From: Nematostella vectensis
Taxonomy: Eukaryota > Cnidaria > Anthozoa > Actiniaria > Edwardsiidae
Length of the DNA: 64,000 bases
NCBI RefSeq assembly: GCF_932526225.1
Contig: NC_064035.1
Span: 11,643,296 to 11,707,295 of the forward strand
Direction of reading: 5' to 3'
How positions within the stretch are numbered: the first letter of the stretch is position 1; every line of letters begins with the position of its first letter. Positions 1-13,209 of the stretch are shown piece after piece. The position numbers and the translations under genes were made by a program. The notes beneath the pieces were generated by a model that was not told where the DNA came from, did no database searches, and saw nothing but the letters and a program-made list of their open reading frames with translations.

Positions 1-1388
1 ATGAAAATAAAATGCGGGTTCAATATAACGTACTGTATTTTTTTTTTCAATTAAAATAATGGCAAGATGAACCGCTAACAAGGGCCTCCCACCTTATGAG
101 AAGAATTATAGCGTTAACACACAGAAGTCCCCCAGATAACCCGTAAATGACTTGCAAGCATTCACGGGTTAAAAGTGGAACACAAGTTAAATAACTTACA
201 ATAAAGCATAGCTTTTGTGTAGGAATTTTTTTGTAAAGGAAAACTGTTCAGTTGTTTGAATGCTACTATGACATCTGCTTCTCAGTATTGTTTTTATCAA
301 GCAGGTTTTTGTGATAAGAAAAATAATAAAGATTCACAAACCTTCGAGCACAAAGAGATCCTAAATGAGATACGGCGTAAGACACGCACGCAGGCTCCCG
401 GCTAAAAACGTTGATTATTGTGTTGGCGCGGAATAGGATTTGCGATCCTAATTTTACTTGTTAAGATAAGTCAAACATTTTCGAGCCAATAAGGTTGTTT
501 TCGCGGTGTTTTTTTTCAAAACCGCATTTCATAACAATTCCAAGGAGTGGAAAATTGCTCATAATATTTTATGTAATAAGGAAAAAGCTTTCCATGCGAT
601 GTGGTAAAGGACACCTTAGTACACACATAAAAGTTTGGCTAAACGTGAAAAAATAATAAATAAAAACTTCATTCACTGCTTGAGGAAAGATGGCACAAAG
701 AATTTAGATGAGATTGTACTCCCCATGTTTTATTAGCATAGTGGCGCTATGTAGGGGGTGTCAGTAAATAATGCATAATTATAGACCACTAAAATCAGAA
801 TCAGAATTCGGAGAGAGAGGAAGTTGAAACAATAACGATATACATATACTATTTTATGAAGATTTGTTCAACCAAGTTCTTATCCAAAATGGTATACACA
901 TCGAAGTATGAGTAGGATGACATACACTATTACAAAATGGATAATTATCGCTTTAATATGAAAATAATGGGAATTGTTGTTAGAATGGAAAGCCGTTGTA
1001 ACGAACTTGCTCGGAAACTGCGGACATCGCCTGTACGTGTAACTATGGATGTGGAGGTATATCTAAAAGTCCAACGTTCGAAAAGATGGTTATAGCTTGA
1101 TAGAGAATATCTGAAGGATTATACATTATATTCAATATAAAAATCTATAAACCAAGATAGATCGCGAGTGAGTTTAAAATACAAATTCGTTTAGGAAAAA
1201 TAAAAGCTGAAAGTCTAAGCAAATTTGCTCGTTTATATAGTGCGACAGGAGCTTCCGTTTCCGTGGCCACCAATATAAAGTTTCAAAAAAGTTCGCGCGA
1301 CAATTTTTGTAGGGCGCGACACGAAAATGCTTTTCAAGTATCCGAGAACAAGATTTGGCGCGTGCCACAATTCGAGGTGGCTAAACAA
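1..1388. other. gene-free AT-rich flank
   Basis: No open frame, splice-linked exon set or RNA gene could be supported here. The stretch is AT-rich with short A and T runs. The last 150 bases before the minisatellite become richer in CpG (several GCGCG steps). Nothing else was recognised. Confidence 0.5.
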
Positions 1389-2400
1389 GTCGCACGCTTC
1401 ACGTCGCACGCTTCACGTCGCACGCTTCACGTCGCACGCTTCACGTCGTCCGCTACATGTCGTCCGCTACACGTCGCACGCTTCACGTCGCACGCTTCAC
1501 GTCGTCCGCTACACGTCGTCCGCTTCACGTCGTCCGCTACACGTCGTCCGCTTCACGTCGTCCGCTACACGTCGTCCGCTTCACGTCGTCCGCTACATGT
1601 CGTCCGCTTCACGTCGTCCGCTACACGTCGTCCGCTTCACGTCGTCCGCTACATGTCGTCCGCTTCACGTCGTCCGCTACATGTCGTCCGCTACATGTCG
1701 TCCTCTACATGTCGTCCGCTACATGTCGTCCGCTACATGTCGTCCGCTACATGTCGTCCGCTACATGTCGTCCGCTACATGTCGTCCGCTACATGTCGTC
1801 CGCTTCATGTCGTCCGCTACATGTCGTCCGCTTCATGTCGTGCGCTACATGTCGTCCGCTACATGTCGTCCGCTACATGTCGTCCGCTACATGTCGTCCG
1901 CTACATGTCGTCCGCTACATGTCGTCCGCTACATGTCGTCCGCTGCATGTCGTCCGCTGCATGTCGTCCGCTTCACGTCGTCCGCTACATGTCGTCCGCT
2001 ACATGTCGTCCGCTACATGTCGTCCGCTACATGTCGTCCGCTACATGTCGTCCGCTACATGTCGTCCGCTACATGTCGTCCGCTACATGTCGTCCGCTAC
2101 ATGTCGCACGCTACATGTCGTCCGCTACATGTCGTCCGCTACATGTCGTCCGCTACATGTCGTCCGCTACATGTCGTCCGCTTCATGTCGTCCGCTACAT
2201 GTCGTCCGCTACATGTCGTCCGCTACATGTCGTCCGCTACATGTCGTCCGCTACATGTCGTCCGCTACATGTCGTCCGCTACATGTCGCACGCTTCATGT
2301 CGTCCGCTACATGTCGCACGCTTCATGTCGTCCGCTACATGTCGTCCGCTACATGTCGCACGCTTCATGTCGTCCGCTACATGTCTCGAACGCTTCGTGT
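1389..2400. repeat. 14-bp minisatellite, about 72 copies
   Basis: A continuous tandem array with unit CGTCCGCTACATGT. Variants CTTCAC, CTTCAT and GTCGCACG cluster at the two ends, while the centre is almost pure; this is the usual pattern of an array growing from its middle. Because 14 is not a multiple of three and the unit has no stop codon, all three plus frames stay open for 300-440 codons. These are not genes. The array sits outside any gene I can identify. Confidence 0.97.
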
Positions 2401-2518
2401 GGACGCGGAATTTTTTTAAAAAGGGAACAAAAGGGTTGCGTTTTCAAACGAAAACGGATACGTGGGGAAGGGTCTTCACCCTATTCAGACCGGGCTTTTG
2501 GAGGCTTCCTCTGACCTG

Positions 2519-2555
2519 GGGGGGGGGTGGGGGGGGGGGGGGGGGGTGGGGGGGG
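2519..2555 (+). repeat. G-run with G-quadruplex potential
   Basis: A stretch of G broken only by two single T bases, shortly after the 14-bp minisatellite. It contains far more than four G-triplets and could fold into a G-quadruplex on the plus strand. Length in the assembly may be unreliable because such runs are hard to sequence. Confidence 0.9.
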
Positions 2556-2997
2556 CTTTTTCGGCCCCGCATCCGTAACTTTTGAACTATTGGAGTTATT
2601 ATTTTCAATAAATCACTATCTGACAAAAAGGACCAAAATGATATATTGTGTTGCCATAGCAATACAATATGACGTCATTTAAGGACATATTGTTATAAAT
2701 AATCTATCTTTCGAAAACTTTGCATAGAACATCCAAAATCCAAATAAGTCATTATAATCAGTTCGTATTCAAAAAGCGACTGATATTCTTAGAAAAAAAT
2801 GTCTTGTGACGTCACGATGGCGTCACTTAAGTAATAAGCAGAAACGGGCAATATTTCTGTTTTTTAGATGTGTATTTCTGTATGTCTTTTTTCGATAATC
2901 TTATTATCTTGCAGTAGACATATATTATTAGTGACACTGTTTCTATGACAACAATATATGACACCTGTGACGTCATTGATTGGCATGCTACCTTTAG

Positions 2998-3778
2998 TAT
3001 AGCCAGGGGCTCATAAGTAGGGGCAATCATCTGTACATATCAAACATATTCCCCACATATAGTGTCCTTCGTATGTATTGCCTTATATGGGCATTGATGC
3101 CCATATTTAGAAAAGCTAAAGTTTTCCCGTTCCCGGTTCTCCAAAAAACATGGTGAAAAATGCTGGATTCCTGTCAATTTGAGACTCGCGGCCAAAATTT
3201 GTTAGATCGCTTGGTCAAATCTTTTTCTCAATGATCTTGAAAAGCCCTTAGACCCAGGCCTCCAAGAGGTCGGCCGAGTGGGTATGAAGGTCACCCAAAT
3301 ATTGATATGTATATAAATGTCACAGCGTTTCCTAGGATCAGGCTATTTTTAGACGCGCGCGCACGAACGGGCCAATCAGTTACGTTGACGTTGGTCGCGC
3401 GCGCGAGTGACGTGAGGCTGCACGCGCAAATTGCAGTTGGGAAGAATATATTTTTATCGATCATCCGTCGGTTTTGTTTGTTTATCAAAAGAATTGCAAG
3501 CTAGAATTCAAAGTCATAGGTAGGGTTGGATTCATATTAAAGAAGAGAGCAACAAAAAGTCAAAGTACCGAAGAGAGAACATAGCTTTTTGTCTGAGACT
3601 ACGCGTGCAGTTGAGCTCAGCCAAAACGTCAACACAAAATTTGAATCTGATAGGCTCATCCGCGCGTATAAAAATAGCCTGATCCGCCTGATCGCCTGAT
3701 TCTAGGAAACGCCGTGACACCTATATAGTACCAGAACATGGGGAAGTTGATTGCACCTACTTATGAGCCCCTGGTATA
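2998..3778. mobile_element. nested inverted-repeat element (outer)
   Basis: The left end reads CCAGGGGCTCATAAGTAGG and the same sequence occurs inverted at the right end (about 3748-3776), with GCAATCA following inside in both arms. Both ends abut TATA, compatible with a TA target duplication. No transposase is present, so this is a non-autonomous element. A second inverted-repeat element lies inside it. Confidence 0.8.
3313..3728. mobile_element. inner inverted-repeat element
   Basis: The arms share GTCAC-GCGTTTCCTAG-ATCAGGC and then CTATTTTTA-ACGCGCG. The right arm carries an extra copy of the short GATC-GCCTGATC block. Between the arms is a CpG-rich core. It is nested in the 2998-3778 element. 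No coding capacity is seen. Confidence 0.75.
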
Positions 3779-4488
3779 GCATAATTTTGCAACTGGACTC
3801 TTAATAAACACATTGACCCCTCAACCGGCCTGTGCCGGCTTTGGGAAGTACCCACAACCCAAAAAATTCATAAATTCAAAATAAACACAACAAGATGAAG
3901 ATACTCAGGCATCAGTCTAAGGGATAAATGGTCTTGCAGATATGATTCCAACCAAGGTTTTGGCATCTACTCTTAAGCCAAATAATAGCACAGGTTCTTT
4001 GACAAATCTCAAATCGAACAAGGAGAGAAAAGCAGAATCACCCCTCTCAATAAAACGCTCAAAATACCACACAAGGGAGAGAGATCAGCAAACACAGCTC
4101 AAGACACAAATAGATACCTTTATTCTGATCCTCCAGGTACATTTCCTTGGCCTCAAAACACAATGTCCATTCCTTGAAGGATTGTACAACCACGAAAATA
4201 TCTTTACGTATTGCAAAGCATTCTGGGAGATCCAGGGGAAAATTCACGAGGGGAGGGCCAGTCAACACTCCTCTCCCCAAAGTCAGATGTTTTTTTTATA
4301 ATTCTTTTCACCCCGAAGCCAAACAAATCAATTCCAGCTCATACAGACCCAAAATAGCAGTGTAAACAATTTTGATATCAATTTGGTTTCAGACAAGACA
4401 GCATTTAGGAGAGCTGTGGTGATTCATTAGAAAACTATTTTCTCATCCGGGCAAAGCCAAACAAGAAAAAATCATCATGAATCCACCT
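3779..4488. other. no gene recognised
   Basis: A 119-codon open frame occurs here but shows no family resemblance, no conserved motif and no splice partners. I see no repeat with clear ends. Confidence 0.4.
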
Positions 4489-4816
4489 TTGCTTGCAAAT
4501 ATCCATAAGCAAAGCACTCAATTATGCCCCAAAAGACTTCATGATGTCCTGAGACACTCTCCTAATATGCTCATAGCTGTATTTTTTTATGAAAAATACA
4601 AGCAACCATCAACTTGTGCTGGCTTCAGCACAACGACGAGGGATTAAAATTGGGAACCGCAAAGCACTGTTGGAAAGCTTGGATACTGCTGACTAGGTGC
4701 AGCTGTGTTTGACTTTGACGGGCTGTATAAAACTCAGGATAGTGTGGGGGGGTATCTGTTTTCAGTCTGTTTTTTGTAAATTCAGCTCCAAAAAAGCCAG
4801 GAGTTAATGGGTTAAA
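4489..4816. repeat. dispersed repeat, copy A
   Basis: About 330 bp that match 24446-24766 almost throughout, in the same orientation. At the other site this sequence is the 5' flank and first six codons of the GPCR relic. Here similarity stops just inside that coding start and no receptor sequence follows. It is either a segmental copy of the receptor's upstream region or a repeat that the receptor copy landed beside. Confidence 0.8.
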
Positions 4817-4959
4817 GTAATAATTTAAAAATATTTCCCAAATAATGTTTTTTTTCTACTTTTTATTAAAAATAGAGGAATATAAAGAGGATTTTTCCAA
4901 ATTTAGATGTTAGTTTAAAAAAAAAAACACAATTTTTCGCTAATTATGTGACATCAACA

Positions 4960-5003
4960 TCCGCCATCTTGGATCCGCCATCTTGAATCCGCCATCTTGG
5001 ATT
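4960..5003. repeat. 14-bp direct repeat, three copies
   Basis: CCGCCATCTTGGAT occurs three times at 4961, 4975 and 4989 with one variant. The core GCCATCTTG resembles the YY1 binding motif. No gene is adjacent, so a regulatory role is speculation. Confidence 0.7.
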
Positions 5004-5491
5004 TAAGGAAAGTTATTTATTTTAATTAATAAAAACTGAGTGGTAAAATCTGAAGCTTCTGGACAATATTTAATATTCGTTTCAAGTTTTATTAATGATT
5101 TCAGGTAGATATGAATGTTTTTTTTTTATATTTCTACAAGCACTATTTCGAGAAGGTCAAAAATTGACAAAAAACACCTCCCCTCCCCCCCTGACATAGG
5201 GATGTAAATTTTTATTGTCTTTTTTTTCAAAACTTGTTATAAAACGTTTATATGACATGGATTTACGTTGAGCACGTCGTATTAATAGTTGATCTTAACG
5301 ACTTAAAGCGTTTTGCCTAATTTTCATCAAACCTATGTCTCAAAACTTGGTTGCTAAGGTTACCAGGTTACACATATCAAAATTTTGTTTATAACAAACT
5401 GATCACAGATAAATTTCAGGAAAAGTCATCAAATTTCAATGCTCTAGCCCTACTAGGTCAAAAATTATTACCGGTCTGAATAGGGTTAAAA

Positions 5492-5757
5492 GGCTAGTTC
5501 TCACGTGCGACGTAAGCGTAAGCTGAGACGGAGGCGTGAGAGTCTTAAGTCGCGTGAAAACCGGATCGACGTAAGCATAAGCGGAACATTAGCATAAATT
5601 AACCAAACTCGTCGAGGAGATATTGGCATTTGACTACGAGCTGAACATGCGTTAAAACTTGCGCTTACGTCGAGCCGGTTCTCACGCGACATAAGTATCT
5701 TACGCTTCCATCTCCGCTTACGCTTACGTCACTCGTCTTTAGATGCGAGAATCGCCT
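5492..5757. mobile_element. short inverted-repeat element
   Basis: The arms contain GACGTAAGCGTAAGC and a longer imperfect match through GTCGCGTGA-AACCGG and TCGACGTAAGC, inverted in the right half. A small non-autonomous element without coding capacity. The ends are approximate. Confidence 0.75.
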
Positions 5758-6067
5758 CGCCTTTAGATGCGAGAATCTCCGTCGTGATCTTATGCGCGCT
5801 AAAGCTTGCAGTCGTGCTCATCACTGAAGTTTCTGTGAATCAGGAGCGACTTGGAGAAATTCTGTGGTAAAACAAGCGGCGATTTTGACGGCTATTGTAC
5901 TGCAACTTCTTGCAATTTTTGGGCCTTCCTGCATCACCTTAAAATGCTCCAAAAATAAGAACGGCTCAGCCTTAAAGATGGACCTGCGGTATTAAATACC
6001 CATAATGTGCTGCACCTGCGGTATAAAAGGCCGTGCCTATGGGCAGATGGCGATTCACTCAAACCGT

Positions 6068-6584
6068 CAAGTAGTGCAGAGCTTAGTTCAGAACTGGGAC
6101 TCTCTTTGCGCTCGACATTCTGGCTAGCGTGAAAAAGGGTCCAGTATTTATTGCATGCGCATGCGCGAAACTACACCACATATATGCGGTGTGGCGTGGC
6201 TGCCTAGTTCAAGATGGCCGCGAAAGGGACGAGCGAGGGTTTATTTCAGAAATGCTGCTCGTTCGGGTTAATACTTGATTGTCAATCTTTTCTGGGAACG
6301 TGACAGATGGTAATTGAAGTCTGAAAACGATATGTTATTTTCACGCGCGCGCTTTGTACAATAGCGCTATTTTAAACGAGCGTGCGCTGGTTCGAAATTT
6401 TATTTTCAATCACATTTTATCTCGTTGTTATAGAAAACAAATCCCAAGCAGGTCGCTGATATTCCTCACATGTATAAAACATTCTTTTTAACTTAGCAAT
6501 GATCTATTTTCGGAGCTCTGCACTCGACAAGTAAATGTCGAGAGCAAAGAGTCCCATAGTCTGGGATATGCAGAGCTCTACTTA
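6068..6584. mobile_element. inverted-repeat element
   Basis: The left arm CAAGTAGTGCAGAGC, then GGGACTCTTTGC and CTCGACATT, recurs inverted at the right end with AGTCCC and CTCGACA blocks. The core is CpG-rich. No transposase is visible. Confidence 0.75.
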
Positions 6585-9500
6585 CTTTCTCTCCTGTGTC
6601 ATAAACACTGGAAATTGTCGAAGAAATAATAAGGGACACACATTCTACACACTTTCTACAAACAATCCCCGATCTTTTTGTGGTGAAAAAAGAAACAAAT
6701 CTATAATATAAATGGATTTATTTTGAATTTTTGCGCGCGAAAAAATGCCGGCGTCTTTGCAAGTTTTTTAAAAATGCCTCAGCCACATTGACCTAAACAA
6801 TGCGCACGGTTTCTGCGCAGTCGAGAAATTTGAAATCAAAATTTGCTGAACGAAGACTTGTTCTCACTCCTAGTCTTTTTTGTTTTCGTCCCGCTTGTTT
6901 TGAGCAGAATTACTTGAACTTCGTTCGTTTAAAATTTCAAATCGTGAATCTTGAATCTTGAAAAAGGCGCCTTAATACGGCAAAAAAAAAAAAAACACGC
7001 AAAAAGTAAACATAAACACAACACTAGACTACACACGTCTTTTCAACAAGTTCTTTTTTATTTTTTACTAATTTTGTTTTTCGCCCTATGTTTAACGTAA
7101 AATCAATAGGGACTAATAAAGAGCTTGGGCTACCTGTGACTGAAGTTCTTATAAAAAAGTTTTCAAAGAAAAAAAACACAGACCAAAATTTTGAATCGTG
7201 ATAATTAAAATAAACAAATTTCGAAATAGTACCGATCCACAGGCTTAGTACACACTAAATTGATCATATCATATCCCCAGAATCTAGATTGGTTTGAACA
7301 CTTGAAACACGCGAGACGGCGCCTTATTTTTGAAGATTTTTGCAGCATTTTAAGGCTGAAAATGTTCTCTTAAATTTTAGTGTATATAAAAATGTAGCAC
7401 CCAATAAATAATTAGTAAGAGAATTACACTAACGATCGATAGCAATGATATTGAAGGTTGTTATTATGAGGCACAATTTGATTCTGTATTTTAGAACACA
7501 TCACACCGGCAATATTTTGCTGCAATCAGAGCCTCGACATGGTCTAAGCATGTTCTTAAAATTTCAGGATAGACGTTCTTATAAAAAGGTTTTATAAAAC
7601 AAAGAGTATATGGTACAATATTAAATGCTACACGGCACATAGCCTGCGTAGCAAGCGTTTTTGTGGAGTTTCAACGGACATAAAGAACAAAACCAAGTAT
7701 GACCTCTTTTTGCGCTCGCCCCATTTTTCGCGCGGCCATACCTTCGCTCGCTCACCGTCGGAGCCTGAACCGCTGGCACCTCCATAAAAACCCATCTCCC
7801 CACCCCCCCCCCCCCCCCCCCCCTCCTCCCCTACGCTTTCTGGGGGTAACCGGAACCTGGTTTGGCTACAGAAAGGGTATAGAAATATAGAACATAGAAA
7901 GACGCACACAAACGACGTCTTCCTAGTAAATCAATTCATTTTTTTAAGATCTTCAATCTAGCAAAAAATGAACGTTATTTTACTTGTTTCTTTTATAAAA
8001 TATCCAAGAATAAATAAAAGAATAATAAGGCAAAAGAATGGGGTTCGAAATTTACCCTCCACCACCACACCACTCTTAAAACATTCCTGTCCAACTAACA
8101 AGGAACCTAGTAACTTATATGTGTTTGGGTTCCGTGTTATACCTCAAATCAAAGATGCAAGAAGTTTGTAATTTGATAAAAACATCTACATAAAAGCACC
8201 CCAAACACTTATTTGACCGTATATTGCGGTCTTTATTTTGGCTTCTTCAAGGCAGACCCTAAGACTCGAAAAACTTAATATCCCTCCCCCCCCCCCAGCT
8301 ATAAATTAGACTCCTGAAATTTTGGTCTTGGAATATTTGTCAAAACAACAAAATCGTTTGCATATAACTGCTTTAACAGCTGAAGTCAAAACTATATAGA
8401 GATCCTAATAGGCCCTTAGGCGACAAACGAGAGAAAAGAATCAACGAACGGCAGAAGTTATAAGACGCAAAAATAAATTTGTCTTAATGAAAAATTGTCT
8501 TACCTGAAATCTCAAAATCATCAGCTCGGATTATGATCAGGTATCAAGCGTCTACCACCGGAAATAGACCGAGGGAAATATGTCAAGAGCTTTGTTTTAT
8601 ATAGGGAGGGGTTTCCTCATATTAAAAGAAGCCGACTGGGAATGTCGACATAAATACAACCGATGACAATTAATACTTTATAATCAATTAACAAATTTAT
8701 CGAACGATATTTACCTAATGTTTTGTATATTTTTTAACAGAATCTAACAATATGCTCACCTCAGATGCTGGATTTCACTGTATCAAACACCCTGCCCATT
8801 CTTATCCGTTGCCGCTATCTTTTTCTGAGCAGAATGGTAACCGAATGCTAAAATTCATAAGATCATGAGATCGAGGGCTTTGCCTCAGTTTCGACTTCGA
8901 GTCACATAACATTAACAATACCATACTCGACAAAGTGACAACTTATAAATATATAATCGCGATTTAAATTATTCTTCCCTTTTGTGGCTTACTTTGCATG
9001 GCTTTAAATACACACTTTAATATTTTTAATGATGAAAATTGAAAAAAAAAAGCTGTTGAGAAATATCTTATCCCTGTGTTACAGGGCACGCTATGAGGAA
9101 CAGCAAAAACAAAAAACACCATCTTTGTGCAAATCGGTAATTCCTCTCAACAGGGTGTAAATGGGTTCTAAATACCTTTTTACTTACTCATCGTACAAAC
9201 AAATCGTACAAATAGAAAAAAAAACCAGATTTATCGAAAATAAATAGCAGTTTCCCCTCCCCATTGTTTTTATACTTTCTGTTTAAAAATCGGTGGTGGT
9301 ACTAATTAGTTGGTTTGCATTACAAAAAGAAAGGAATAGAATTCATCAAGACCAAAATGAAAGTATAATTGCACTTAGGATTTTTTGATTTTCTATAAAT
9401 CTCTCTTTATATACATATGCGTGTATGGGTGTACTACAAGCTTCCCTTTTAAAATTATTTGAACTCGGGCAAAAATAGCATATCTGGGTTGACAACATAT

Positions 9501-10047
9501 TTGATCTGGTTTTATTGTTTACATTTAACGTGGCAGAATTCATCGCTGTTGTTTGCTATCTAGGGAATATCATGTACGTTTATACGGAAACTCACCCTGC
9601 GATTGTGCTAATGATTTAACTGTAATTCTAGAAGAGAGTCTTAGAGTATGTTGGCCGTGCGCATTGGCAAGTCTCCCGGTCTAGTCAATCGTTAAAAATC
9701 GCTACCTATTCGGCAATCAATTGGTAAATCGATAAAAATTAGTTAAAGCAGATTGATTTTTATCGACTTTATCATAAAAAACCGACCGCACTTTAAAAAA
9801 AGTTAACAATTTTTATCGATTTCTCATAGTTAAATAGAGAGAAATAAAATGATCAAGACATTAAAAATCTGACCTCGTTTAACTATTTCCAATACTAAGG
9901 TTGTTTATCCGGTATTTAATCTGCTTTCCCGCCCCCTTCCCCTCGTTTTTCATTTTTACTCAAAATCCAAGACGGCGGCTACAAGTCGTTCGAGTCTGGT
10001 TTTCCGGGTAATTGCCTGCATTGCAGGCTAAAGGTCATTTTTTTTCT
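6585..10047. other. gene-free interval with homopolymer tracts
   Basis: No supportable gene. A C-run of about 20 bases lies near 7801-7823. A sequence at about 7330-7610 is related to 17461-17720. Poly-A tracts occur near 6980. AT-rich ATCGATAAAAAT words appear near 9680-9860 and again at 10440-10530. No complete element ends could be fixed for these. Confidence 0.4.
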
Positions 10048-10386
10048 AGCCTGCTTGCAGGCGGTACTCGGTTATCATCGCGGAAAACCCTCTCCGTTCG
10101 ATGATCGGGCGCCGGTACTCGGTTATCATCGCGAAAACCCTCTCCGTTCAATGATCGGGCGCCGGTACTCGGTTATCATCGCGAAATCCCTCTCCGTCCG
10201 ATGATCGGGCGCCGGTACTCAGCCATATTGTATTCTAAGCCGCACTTTTGTGCTCGCCCCCAGGAACCGTGCGGCTTAGAATAAAATATGGCGCCCGATC
10301 ATCGAACGGAGAGTGTTTTCCGCGATGATAACCGAGTACCGCAGGGTTTTCCGCGATGATAACCGAGTACCGCCTGCAAGCAGGCT
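10048..10386. mobile_element. foldback element with tandem subunits
   Basis: A long palindrome. The outer arm begins AGCCTGCTTGCAGGCGGTAC and returns inverted at 10366-10386. Inside the left arm a unit of about 50 bp (GGTACTCGGTTATCATCGCG ... GATCGGGCGCC) is repeated in tandem four times; the right arm has two shortened copies. The centre is itself a hairpin with TTCTAAGCCGCAC inverted. The structure resembles Foldback-type elements, whose arms are built of direct repeats. No coding sequence. Confidence 0.85.
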
Positions 10387-13209
10387 ATTTTTTTTCTCAT
10401 GTCTCCTTCGTCATTTGCCTTTTTTGACTATCTGTGGATTAGAAAAAACGTTAAAAATCGATAAATAAATAAAAAATCGCTATTATCGATTATCGGATAT
10501 ATCGATAAAAATCGGTTGTTTTTAACAATTTTGCGATTATATACCTATTGAAAAATGTTTGTCATTTGACAAATGCCGATTGGCAAATGGCATTTTCAAC
10601 AGAATGCCGGATAATATGGATAAGTCATACGATGTTTATCTCTGGCGCAGTTTGAGTTCATTTATATTTTTTTGGAGTTCATTTTACAACTTTAACTGAA
10701 TTGGTACCCATAAGTCCTAAGTCTTGGAACTGTCAATTGTTATTGGCCGTTTGCACTGAATTTTTTTTAATTTAGGTGGACATTTAGCCAAATAAGTCAC
10801 GTGAACTAAGCCAAGCTACGATATAACCAAGGAGGGTATTCAAGAATTTAGATTAGCAAACACGTATTAAAGTCGGCGACCTTCATCGAAACGCAATGCT
10901 TCAGTTAAATGTGTTGAAGGTTTATTGACGAACAGGTCGACGTATGAAAACCCATAATTCAAGCAGGAAATAATTTTGCCTCAATTGCTCGTGAGACGCG
11001 AGTTCGTACGACCGACGTCCGCACAATGTGCTTTCGGCCTCGCCGGATAGTGAGCTAAGTGAACACGTGAAATTTTCCTAACCGTGAATTTTTCCTAACC
11101 GCTTTACGGACAGGGTGTCCGGATAAGGTGTTCGCCTTGACGGACACCGTTATTATTGTATGATTTGTACAAAATTGCAGATGGAATCCTGTAGTAGTAT
11201 AGCCAGAGCTGACTTAATTAATAGTATTTTCATAGACAGATTCATAATACATAACATTTATTAAACAATTATTGGATGAGGTTATAGTGATATCCATTGT
11301 TGCCCGCATTGTTGCCTTCAGATCAGCATTTATCGCTGATCCAGAATTGCTAGATCTGTTTGTTCACAATGCTGAGAAGTACGTTTCCACTTGCTTTGGC
11401 CAGACGAGCAAAACGACGACAACAATGTTGACCGCTGTCGGCCCTGTTTTCATTGGACCTTATTTCCTTGTTTATTGCGCAAGCGCGACGACAAGCTGTC
11501 ATTTGTCATGGCCTTCGTTATTCGAGCAAGTTAGACAAATCCTAAATTCGGTTGCATCGGCTTACAATAGCTTTGGCATTTATACCGATTAAATTTGGCA
11601 AGCCAAAGATGCAGTTTTGGTTTTTCATGACAAATTTTTTTTTGTAAATTTTATCGTATGATACATAAAGAAAGAGGAAAATAAACTGCGTCAAACATTT
11701 CCCACTCACAGTACTTTATGTACTTTTGCCTTTCTCTGCTAACCCTAACAACGCCCTCCTCGAGGATGGACGATAAAGCTCTCAATGCTTCCCACCTCGA
11801 TATTTTGTTTGATGTTATCAGAACATGCTTGTGGCTACATAGTTACATGATAAATAAAAAAGCGGACCAAACCCGAGCAAAGCCAGTAATTACAACGAAG
11901 CTGTGCGACACGGCTGCCCCATTGGCCGAAAATGTAGGAAGGTTTGCACTTAATGAATGCAGTGTACTTTTATGTGTTGTTTATTGGTTGTTTCAGGCAA
12001 GAAGGAACATTGATTAGTTTTACTGGTGTTATCAATGATAAATGATTAATGCCTTCATTACTATGTAGCTGACTTTGATTTGATAGAAGAATAAAATCTT
12101 CAAACTATGCTAAACAAAAACGATTTCGACGGTGATGAGGTTGGCACTGTCAACACTACGAGAAATGCGAAATCAATGGCATTCATTTTAAACCAAAATG
12201 TGAAATGGCGAAAAAATGTTTTGTGGTGGTTTAACGTTAAGAAAATATTAAATAGAAAAGTATAACTATGTAATTAATACAACAACAACAACAAAAACAA
12301 CAACAACAATAAAACGTATAAAAACACTAAGCATTATCAGCTGTTTGTGTAGATCCATAAAAAGTGAAAGTTTAAAGGCTTACCTTACACAAATACAAGA
12401 CCTGACTAGTTGTAAAATAGAGAATGAGTCGCGAGTTAGTGAAGATTCAGAACTGGAAAATCAGCGAGCAAGGATTAATAGCGGATGGAAAATCCCCTTA
12501 TGGTGATCTGACAAAAATCGTCATGTGACTCATCGTTTCAGAATGAATTGGCCTAATCTCTGGCCACTCCTACAGACCCTGCTGTTTTACTCTAACGAGT
12601 TTCAACAAACCAACTCGCCATTTTGCGTTTTGTTGCACCGAAGTTCGTGCAGGAATCTATAAAAGTTGAAGCTTTTTGTTCCCGATGTTTGTTCGGGTAA
12701 GTATTTTTCATTGAACCAGGGATGATCCCATGTTAAGCTTCCTAGGAAATTTCGAAGAGCTCCATAACGCGCAAATTTAACTGCTCAAGTCAATCATCCA
12801 ATGTTAAATTCACTGGGCTCTAGTAGAAAAATATTTTGTGACCTTCAGTTGAAGGAGATTTTCATAAGCGTTGGTAGCGATACTCCGGGACTCCCCCCCC
12901 CCCCCCCCCCCCCTAAAAAAAATGACACAAAAAATTGCTCGTTCTACGCCTTTATAAAATTGGCAACAATTTAGGAAAATATGGACGCAGATGAAGAGTA
13001 TGACGAGCGGAGAAGTTCTTTCAGTCTTCCCTGCTCGCCCCGCTCCTCCGCGTCGTTTTTTTTTTTTTTTTCAAAATTGCGGCCTAAAGCATTTTTTGAG
13101 ATGTCTAGCCGAATAAAAAACTCCAACGGGTATTCTAGAAAATCTGCTACCCACAGGAGGTGTGCTTGGTAGCTACCTTAGGACTTAAAAGCGCGAGGAA
13201 AAAAACATA
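10387..13209. other. gene-free interval
   Basis: Two open frames of about 100 codons (near 11272 and 11718, plus strand) show no recognisable domain, so I do not call them. A CAA/ACAACA microsatellite occupies about 12281-12311 and a C-run about 12893-12913. A T-run lies near 13056. Confidence 0.4.

Noticed and set aside
1389-2400. CRISPR array
   Set aside because: The repeats are directly adjacent without unique spacers, and the genome is clearly eukaryotic.
1263-2585. Overlapping plus-strand open frames of 320, 395 and 440 codons
   Set aside because: They are the three frames of the 14-bp minisatellite; a stop-free unit whose length is not a multiple of three keeps all frames open.
11272-12017. 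Two plus-strand frames of 106 and 99 codons
   Set aside because: No recognisable domain, no splice partners and no conserved motif; lengths are near what chance gives in 64 kb.
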